Shown: one piece after another, positions 56,513-64,000 of the stretch | Position numbering within the stretch: the first letter of the stretch is position 1 | Layout of the letters: each line of letters starts with the position of its first letter | Assembly: GCA_002286715.1 (NCBI GenBank) | Contig: NSJX01000022.1 | Span: forward strand, 286,331-350,330 | DNA length: 64,000 nucleotides | Source: Dentipellis sp. KUC8613 | Lineage: Eukaryota > Basidiomycota > Agaricomycetes > Russulales > Hericiaceae | Direction: 5' to 3' | Notes under the pieces: generated by a model | The model's input: only the letters and a program-made list of their open reading frames with translations | Databases searched by the model: none | Told to the model about the DNA's origin: nothing | Program-made: the position numbers and the translations under genes

Positions 56513-57500
56513 TCAATCCAACTTGTTGATCTCACGAGCCCCGGAACTAGTCTTCAGCATCGCGCGGCGAGATCTGTAAACCAGACTGAACGTTAGCGTC
56601 ATTGTGTCGCCCCGGGTACATCTACACCTACCGGCGTTGCATTCCTCTACGAGATTGGCCCATGATATCATCGGCAGAATCTTGCGCACTCTCAGCAGCC
56701 TCGGAGTCACTCGTGGTGTCCGACCCAACCGCCTCCACTCCAAGCCCAGCAGCCGATACAACAACGCCAACAGGGACCTTCGAGACGACTTTGTGAACCT
56801 TGAACTTTGGCTGCCGCTCCGTGATTCCGCCCATGTCACGACGACTTGGAGCGGCCTGTGTGGTATTAGTAGTCTTTTCTTCATCGGCCGCACCGTCATG
56901 CCCTGCTCCTGCTAAGCTGGCGATGTCCTGAGCGATACTAGCCACGTCCGCAACACCCGACACCACTTTGCCAGCCGTGGAGATCTTGTGCCTCAGTCTT
57001 GGCTCGCGCGCGAAGAGCTCGTTGGTATCACCACGGCGACGCTGGGCCTGTGTATTGTCGGCGCTGTCGTCGTCGTCGGCATCGGCGGCAGCACCCTGGA
57101 CTTCGGATTTGATGGACTGGGCGCCGTGGAACACGGCTTCGACCGCATCGACACCGTCGATCACGGGTCCTACACCGGGGAGGACTTCGAGAGGGTTGAA
57201 CTTGGGGTCGCGGGACTGGATGTCGACGTCATCGTCAGCGACCGTGCTTGGTATGTTCAGTTCTGGCACTCCATCCCCGATGGGCTCGCCGATGACGCCA
57301 TGGTATGCCTTCGGAATTTTGGGTAAGAGCCCGTGCTCCAAGAATGGTGCATCTTCCTCCGAGCTGCGAGAGACGCGTTAGCTCAGAAGAGAAAAGAGGG
57401 TGAGAAGGAAAGGTGGGGACTACATTATAGGCGCGGCGAGCGAGATATGGACTGCCGAGGAGAGCAGGATGTAGGAGATGAGAGCGGTAGAAAGATGCAT
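56513..57500 (-). CDS. Small secreted protein, family of the 59897 gene
   Basis: Three exons, 57500-57424, 57363-56632 and 56573-56513, give 289 residues. Exon 1 encodes a signal peptide (MHLSTALISYILLSSAVHIS, cleavage near LAA-PI). The mature protein has a Pro/Ile-rich start, then SRDPKFNPLEVLPGVGPVID and GVDAVEAVFHGA. An acidic Asp run follows, then QAQRRRGDTNELFAREPR and HKISTAGKVVSGVADVASIA. The ending is rich in dibasic pairs (SRRGMQRRSRRAML). Dibasic pairs may be Kex2 cleavage points in the Golgi. The paralogue at 59897-60897 has the same exon plan and is oriented the other way. I do not recognise the family and cannot assign a function. Confidence 0.8.
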
Positions 57501-57665
57501 TTTTGAGAACGAAGGGGTTCAAAATGGTAGAGAGATGTTAAAAGTGGGAATAGGAAGAAGGAGCGAAGAATGACGAGTAGGAAGTGAAGACAATGATTAA
57601 TGAGTACTTGAGTGGAGACGAGGATGAGCGACCAGGCTGAGGAACAGAGCACGCAGCACGGTGTG

Positions 57666-57673
57666 CTTTTATA
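57666..57673 (-). promoter_or_regulatory. TATA box of the minus-strand secreted-protein gene
   Basis: TATAAAAG on the minus strand, about 166 bases upstream of the ATG at 57500. The surrounding GGTATAAAAGCACACCGTG is closely similar to the other paralogue's GGTATAAAAGCACGCCGTG. Confidence 0.75.
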
Positions 57674-58359
57674 CCTATTGAGGTCTACATCTTTGTTCCC
57701 CATTTCTCTAACCACACGATGAGGGCGGTTCCCGTCGACCAGCAGCTACGCTTGCTGCCTCGAATTTGGCACTAGCTTTGCGAAAAATAGATAATTGCGC
57801 ATGTCGCATCGTAGCTCAGCTTGTCGAGTGGATGGAGGATTATTAGATGGTTTCAGCACTGCAGCCACCGCTTTATCATGGAGCGCATGGAAAGATGCAG
57901 ATGAGAATAGCGCGAGAAGCCAAGCTTAAAGAAATGTGATCGAACCATATAAAACCTAAGATGCGTTTTTCTGTAGCGAAAGTAGGTATCAGTTCTCTGC
58001 TCGCTATAGCGACTCCAGCTCTCTGAGTCTAGCCTGCCGAGAAAAAGTCCTCCATAACTCACCTCTATATCTATCAAGTAGTGATCCAAGTCAAAACGTC
58101 CCGAGAACGACGAGAAAGTGAATGACGAACACTGGCAGTTGGGAGGATCGGGGCATCAAATATGTGCTCCAGGGGGTAAACCCACCGGAGTGAATGGAGA
58201 GCTTCCTAGCTCTGTTACAGTAGTTTGAAGTATTCCCACAAATAGTATATAGTTATGGAACCGGAGATAAACCCCAATAAACTTTGCAAAAGACAAAAGG
58301 TATGTGAGGGTATGTGCCAAGGCTTCCTGGGTTCGGGTGTTCAATAGAGAGTTTCTGAA

Positions 58360-58739
58360 NNNNNNNNNNNNNNNNNNNNNNNNNNNNNNNNNNNNNNNNN
58401 NNNNNNNNNNNNNNNNNNNNNNNNNNNNNNNNNNNNNNNNNNNNNNNNNNNNNNNNNNNNNNNNNNNNNNNNNNNNNNNNNNNNNNNNNNNNNNNNNNNN
58501 NNNNNNNNNNNNNNNNNNNNNNNNNNNNNNNNNNNNNNNNNNNNNNNNNNNNNNNNNNNNNNNNNNNNNNNNNNNNNNNNNNNNNNNNNNNNNNNNNNNN
58601 NNNNNNNNNNNNNNNNNNNNNNNNNNNNNNNNNNNNNNNNNNNNNNNNNNNNNNNNNNNNNNNNNNNNNNNNNNNNNNNNNNNNNNNNNNNNNNNNNNNN
58701 NNNNNNNNNNNNNNNNNNNNNNNNNNNNNNNNNNNNNNN
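58360..58739. other. Assembly gap (380 N)
   Basis: An unbroken run of N. Any frame crossing it is meaningless. The true length is unknown. Confidence 1.
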
Positions 58740-59738
58740 GAGTCGCGTTTCCCACGGGGCGGCCATTTCTGTCTCACGGGGAGGCCATGTTCCCACGGCG
58801 GCGCAAACGGTTTTCGACGCCCTACCCCAATCTTAGGGGAGCAAGCTCCCCAATTAGATGACATCGAGTCTCGAAGATGTAGCACATACCCTGGCGATGT
58901 CCGTTTTCCCAAATGCGATTTTCGAACAGTCATCAAAGTCTGTGGCGGTGAGATCTTTTGGGAGCACTAAGTGTCTAATGGCAGCAGAAACATACTGCTA
59001 GTACTCGTACGTATTCTGCCATACAGAACGCCTTGTTGTGTTTGAACCTGCTTTCCTACGAGACCCATAAAATTATATCGCACGTGGATACAATTGCGCT
59101 CATAGGTTGTAGAGAGGGTAAGTGACAGCGAATAAGATGCTTCGGACTGAATGATAACAGGGATCCATGAGGGTCGCAAGAAGATCACGTTTGGGAAGCC
59201 AAGGCATGCGGCGGGCTGTCCGGGCCGCGTCACATCTTGAAGATCGTTGATGCGGCTACTTGGCCTTCCTGGTCCTCCACCATTCACTGATCACGACTGT
59301 TCGTCACTGGATGTCTCTTCATCCTTGAAACGCCTTTTAATTCTTCACCACTTGATATTGAAACTGAATTATGAAGGCTCTGCGAAGTCGTGGGAGCGAG
59401 CCTGGCTGGGAACTGACCAGAACTGACGCTTCTCGCCGCAGTAAAATAAACAGCACCAACTCCTGCACGATCGCTGTGCTCAATCGTGTGGCCGCCCTGC
59501 CTCGGTTTTTATCAGCTTATGGATTCACTACACAGGAAGTGTCTGCAAAGCTGAAACCGTCCAACAATCCTCCATCCCTTCGATGACGATGATATGGATT
59601 ACGATCTGGCCGCACAATCTTCTGTTTATCGTCAGCCTAGTACTCAATTCGAGGACGTAGGCATAGTTGCCTGTCGAGGCAGTACTTCTCATCGTTTCGC
59701 AACAGCAAGACGGGGACAGAGATGTGGGCCTCGTCAGG

Positions 59739-59746
59739 TATAAAAG
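59739..59746 (+). promoter_or_regulatory. TATA box of the plus-strand secreted-protein gene
   Basis: TATAAAAG, 151 bases upstream of the ATG at 59897, in a context conserved with the paralogue at 57666-57673. Confidence 0.75.
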
Positions 59747-59896
59747 CACGCCGTGTTGCGCGCTCTGTTCTTTAGCCCGGTTGCTCACCTTCGCCTTCAC
59801 TCCGAATACTAGCCACTCATCGCCTTCATTTTGCACTCTTCATCACTAAAATTAATCCGAATCGCTTCTACCATCCACAACCTCTCGCTTTCAAGA

Positions 59897-60897
59897 ATGC
59901 GCACCTCCATTATCCTCATCTCCTCCGTTCTGCTCTCCTCGGCAGCACATATCTCGCTTGCGGCACCGATAGTGTAAGTCATACGCTTTATTCCTCGACG
60001 TCTTTCCTTCTCTTATCAACGCGTCCCTCTATAGCACAGAAGAAGGCGCAGCTTTCCTCGAGCGCGAACACTTGCCCAAAATTCCCAAAATCCCAAAACT
60101 ATCTGATGGTGCCGCAGGCGGTATCATCGAGGGCGGCGCACCAGTGGCCCATATCCCAGTTCCGATATTCGACAATGACATCAACATCGAGTCTCGCGAT
60201 CCCAAATTCAACCCCTTCAAGTTCCTTCCCGTCGTTGGACCCGTAATCGAAGGTGTCGATGCAGTCGAAGCCGTGTTCCATGGCGCCAAAGAGGCCATCG
60301 AACATAAAATTCACGGTGCCGATGCCGATGCCGACACCAAGGCCAAGACCGACGACAGCACCGACAGCACACAGGCTCAGCGTCGCAGTGGTGATACCAG
60401 CGAGCTGTTCGCGCGCGAGCCGAGATTCAGGCACAAGCTCTCTACGGCTGGCAAAGTACTTTCAGATGTTGCAGACGCGGTCAGCATCGGTCAGGGCATT
60501 GCTAGCTTAGCAAGTGCCGGACACGATGGTGCGGTCGACGACGAAAAGGCTACCAATACCACACAGACCGCTCGTCGCGACACCGAACTTGTGGAGCGTG
60601 GGCATAAATCCAAGCTTCACAAGATCATCTCGAAGGTGCCCCTGGCGAAGGTTGCGTCCGCGGCTGGGCTTGCGGTTGATATCGGTGGGATTATCGGGTC
60701 GGAAACTACGAGCAACTCCGATACCGTCGGCAGTGCGTCAAATGCTACTGATAGCAACGCTGGCGAGACCCGTAGAGGAATGCAACGCCGGTACGTGTAG
60801 AGACATGCTGGTCCAGAGCAACGATCTGACGCTCACCTTTACTAGCAGGTCTCGCCGTGCGATGCTGGGGGCTCATGCAATGAACGACCTCGATTGA
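59897..60897 (+). CDS. Small secreted protein, paralogue of the 57500 gene
   Basis: Three exons, 59897-59973, 60035-60790 and 60849-60897, give 293 residues. The signal peptide is MRTSIILISSVLLSSAAHIS with likely cleavage near LAA-PI, and its intron sits at the same codon as in the paralogue. Shared blocks are SRDPKFNPFKFLPVVGPVIE, GVDAVEAVFHGA, QAQRRSGDTSELFAREPR, HKLSTAGKVLSDVADAVSI and GMQRRSRRAML. Compared with the paralogue it has an extra Lys-Ile-Pro repeat (LPKIPKIPKL) and an extra Ala/Asp stretch. There are few Cys, so it is not a disulfide-rich effector type. A strong TATA box suggests regulated, possibly abundant expression. Function unknown. Confidence 0.82.
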
Positions 60898-62436
60898 ATG
60901 TGGATAGGCACTTGACTAGACAGCGGAACAATATCATTTGTCATTCCAAAATGCCATCTTTGCAGATGCGGCAATGAAGCCAAGGTCTATGTACGCCATA
61001 TTCAGTTATGGGAATTAGCGCCAACGTGTCGACCTCACACTGCGCCTTTTAATGTCTATCTAATGTCTCACCAGAGATTTCATAAGGTCCAGTCCTCACA
61101 GCAGATGTACTTACCTCTTCGCATTCACCGGCAAATCCAACGCATATAAAGTCATAGACTTGCACCACCCGCCGGTTCGCTTACACGCCAACCTCGATGC
61201 CGTCATCAAGCAAGCGCACACTCTCCTAGACTTGAATGTGAGCGCCGGCCGCGTGCCTCTAAACAATCGCGAAAGAGTTCTTACACTGATGCTGATCTTC
61301 CCTGAAGAAACTGGCGTACGAGGAGTGTGCAGCGAGTGTCCAGGCTTGGACATGTGTGACGGTGCGTGGGGCATCATACTGCAAATGACCGTAACTGTTC
61401 ATCAAGACGACGGTATTGCTAGTGGAGCCTGCGGAAGATGTAGTAGATGAGAAAGCATTCTAGGTGGATCCAGAGACATGTGCAGCGGACGGGATCGTTC
61501 TACAGACTGTAAGTCGTCCTTTTTGTGCCTGAGGGCTGTACATGTACTGATACAGTGACTTGACTTGCGTTGGGCGGCCAGCACATTCTGATGAGTCGTG
61601 GGATTCGTAGACGCTGAGCGAACGTGGTGTGCTTCCATGCGAGAACACGGGCCCTTGCGAATGAAAGCGTCGTCTGAATTTGTGAGTATCGGATGAGAAG
61701 CAATACTTTCACTGGGAGGGTGCGCCGTGTAATCCATAAAGTATGATTGCCACACTGATGTATCATCAGCAGATCCACAGTCGTTCATATCTTTCAGATG
61801 GCTCCTTCTTGGCTTGTAACCATCCACATAGGCATTTTGACATCTTTATTGTTGCCGATCTACATCGCTCATATTCTGCTCGCTCATCGCAAGGTAGGTA
61901 TGCACTCCTGCTCAACTCTCAAGTCAATCATTGATACCAGAAGCAGTGGACATCAGCGACGCAATGCTTGGCTTCACTTTGCTGCTGCGAAGTATGAATG
62001 TTCGATGATGGCGTGTGTACATCTTCGAGGCACGGCATGCGCTTCCGCTCCCAGAATCGATGCTCGGTTCCTAGGCGGCATGACCCAGCACTCACCTGTC
62101 GCGATGGCGCCGAGGTTGAGCTGTGTTTTTCCCTTCGTCGCGAAGTCGGTTCCGCAGCACTTATTGCATGGAATCAGACATCTGGTTGCTAGCGCTGGAC
62201 GGCCACAGGCCATGAACATGACCGTTCGACGAGGATTGTCCAGTATAAAGGTAGGAATCGCGGCGTTGGAACTCCATCTTCATCTTCGCCTTCATCTGCA
62301 GCTCGGCCTGTAATCTCCATTACCTTCTACCAAGTACAGGCTACTTCGGTCTCCTTTTTGCTATTCACATACTGCTTACTCCCGCCCTCTCTTCACGTCC
62401 TTCATTCACCCAAACCCACCGCCACTCTCATTCACC
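60898..62436. other. Intergenic, about 1.5 kb, with two weak open frames
   Basis: A frame from about 61080 to 61450 reads sensibly (TGKSNAYKVIDLHHPPVRL, then VCSECPGLDMCDG and a GACGRC ending) but has no proper start and may be a gene relic. The frame 61798-62313 (171 codons) starts MAPSWLVTIHIGILTSLLLP, signal-like, then loses pattern. Neither is supported enough to call. Confidence 0.4.
62244..62250 (+). promoter_or_regulatory. Candidate TATA box of the repeat secreted-protein gene
   Basis: TATAAAG, 193 bases upstream of the ATG at 62437. The intervening sequence is C/T-rich. Confidence 0.45.
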
Positions 62437-63125
62437 ATGATCGCTTCTACGCCCTTCATCCTCGCCGCCACCGTCCTCTTCTCGCTGGCTGCTCCTTCGC
62501 TGAGCGCACCCATCGCGTAAGCTCTTCCTTCTATTCTGCCATCCGTACAAAGACACCAATGCTCACATATGTTCTGCATATTCGCAGCGATGTATCGCTC
62601 TCCGCACGGACCCCAGAGAGCCTCGAAGACCAGATCAAGGAGATCGAGGAGCACGGCGGCCCGCTGAAGCTCGCTCCCGGTACCTCACCCTCAATCTTCA
62701 CGCGCAACGACCTCGCGGACCAGATCAAGGAGATCGAGGAGCAATTCGGGCCGCTGAAGCTCGCGCCTGGTACCTCGCCCTCGATCGTGGCGCGCGAGAC
62801 CATCATCGAAAAGCTCAAGGAGATCCTCAGCAAATTCGGCAACCTCAAGCAGACGCGTGCTCTCGGCAGCCCAGTCGAGGCGCGCGAGACCGCCATCGAG
62901 AAGCTGAAGGCCCTCCTGGCGAAGCTCGAGAACCAGAAGCGTGCGCCGATCGAGGCGCGCGAAACCGCTTTCGAGAAGTTGAAGGCCATCCTGGAGAAAC
63001 TGCAAAACCAGAAGCGGTCGCCCGAGCCGCTCAGCCCGGCGGAGCTACAACAGGCGTTGAAGGATATCCTGAAGAACCTCCCGGGGCCGGGTAAATCGCG
63101 TTCAGTCATCGATGAACTTGATTGA
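62437..63125 (+). CDS. Secreted protein with internal repeats and Kex2 sites (KEP-like)
   Basis: Two exons, 62437-62516 and 62588-63125, give 205 residues. Signal peptide: STPFILAATVLFSLAAPSLS, then APIA. Two units of about 30 residues follow, each containing DQIKEIEE and then GPLKLAPGTSPSI. Next come three units of about 28-34 residues, each containing EKLK(E/A)(I/L)L and starting ARET. Dibasic KR occurs at two unit ends (NQKRAPIEARET, NQKRSPEPL). Repeats bounded by KR after a signal peptide are the hallmark of Kex2-processed repeat proteins in fungi, whose products include hydrophobin-like repellents, toxins and pheromone-like peptides. Here the units are amphipathic helices, so small helical peptides would be released. 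Only two KR sites are present, so full processing is not assured. The intron lies in the same place (end of signal peptide) as in the two neighbouring secreted genes. Confidence 0.82.
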
Positions 63126-64000
63126 TCGGTCCATTGGCGAAGTGGTGATGTTTGTTGAGTATGTGAGCTTAGGAGAAGGTCTTTCGGGCGCAGTTGGGAT
63201 AGCTGTTCGTATTTATTTGACGTATTGTTATTATCATGATGAAGCAGAGAATGAAGAACCAGCCATACACAAATGTCTGAAATGAGTACTGAATGGGGTT
63301 GGGTTGGGTTGGTATCAGGGACGCGCAGCCTCGAGCGCGCCGTTCTTCCACGCACAGACTGAATCTGCATTTTCCCTACGTGACTCTGCTGGTGTAGACG
63401 GAGATCAGGTTAGATCAAGGAGCGACGGGCCCGGGACTGGTTCCTAGCGGTGGTGAACAGGGGCACTATTCTAGTAACGCACGCATGGTACAGTGGCGCC
63501 AGCGACTCATGGAGACGGTGCCGAGTGCTTCCGGTGTACATACGCACCTACTCATTCACGCGACCGTCACGGCTCTTGCAAGGTCTCATATTTTGTTCCG
63601 GGGTACGACGGATCCGCAATTTGCTTCCGCATGCTCGCGCGTACGGGACCGATCTACAGGAATCCCAATCCAGATATTCAGATCTGGGCGGTTCGATTTT
63701 TAGTCTCAGTCGTAGCAGCAAGATTGATAAAGGAATTGGTCAGATGAGATCTGAGATTCCAGACAGGAACAATGCTACTTGCCGTATGCGTGGTGCAGAA
63801 AGACTCTCAAGCAGCTAGCGCGCAGTGTACAGGCCGTTTCAATTGATGATGGCTGCCGGTGGACAAGATTGAGATTATCCTCGCAGCAGCTCTTGCAAAA
63901 CACATCCGGTATCTCAATGGCAGCGACGTGTAAGTGACAATACGAAGGCAGGCGGAAGACAAAGACACATGCCGCTGCATTGGCCGTAACTTGAGTTGAC
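63126..64000. other. 3' flank and intergenic sequence
   Basis: No gene is supported. A GGGTT-type run (four units) is at about 63296-63315. Open frames at 63450-63818 lack pattern. Confidence 0.4.

Larger units (their letters stand above)
57501..59896. other. Divergent promoter region containing an assembly gap
   Basis: The region separates two head-to-head paralogues. Both ends carry a similar stretch of about 90 bp around the TATA box (see the promoter entries), which shows that the duplication included the promoters. The centre holds the N run. No gene is supported. Confidence 0.55.

Noticed and set aside
58156..58936. Several open frames across 58156-58936
   Set aside because: They consist mostly of the run of N and are artefacts of the assembly gap.
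61798..62313. 171-codon frame with a hydrophobic start
   Set aside because: Only the first 25 residues look like a signal; the remainder lacks pattern and ends in a His/Leu simple repeat just before the TATA box of the next gene's promoter.

Overview
The window is nuclear DNA of a filamentous basidiomycete, most likely an Agaricomycete. The genes are dense and split by many introns of about 45-70 nt with GTRNGT donors. The families also fit: a Git3/cAMP-receptor-type GPCR, an F-box/LRR protein, a microbial P450 and DUF6589-type proteins. There is no bacterial or viral core. A 380-base run of N (58360-58739) is an assembly gap. All gene models below were spliced by eye and checked for phase consistency; none has transcript support.

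Layout. 1-95 is the end of a mobile element. 241-3480 (copy A) and 47540-50756 (copy B) are an inverted segmental duplication carrying the same two genes, an RRG7-like mitochondrial protein and an unrecognised 434-residue protein. 3.9-17.1 kb holds a tRNA-Arg(ACG), a RING+RRM protein, a low-complexity protein, a CBS-domain protein and a seven-TM receptor. 18.1-35.7 kb is a transposon block: an intact PIF/Harbinger element, then 55 bp further a 12.8-kb element with long terminal inverted repeats, a 9-bp target duplication, a DUF6589-like gene and an intact RecQ-type helicase gene. A nearly new Copia retrotransposon sits inside the DUF6589 gene. A short TA-flanked element and a tandem tRNA-like Pol III unit also lie inside the large element. 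36-47 kb holds PTEN, a second seven-TM receptor, a frameshifted pseudogene and an F-box/LRR protein. 51-64 kb holds two tRNA-Arg genes, a site-2 protease, a cytochrome P450 and three small secreted-protein genes. Two of the secreted genes are head-to-head paralogues with matching TATA promoters; the third is an internally repeated, Kex2-site-bearing protein.

The most interesting object is the 22897-35659 element. Its ends carry self-complementary arms that differ in sequence between the two ends but stay paired within each end. Its cargo pairs a DUF6589-like protein (candidate recombinase, by inference) with a RecQ-like helicase. A 95-bp perfect match to its left end at the window start shows that it is a dispersed family. 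Host genes around it touch signalling (two receptors, PTEN), membrane proteolysis and oxidation (S2P, P450) and secretion, but I see no single pathway linking them.
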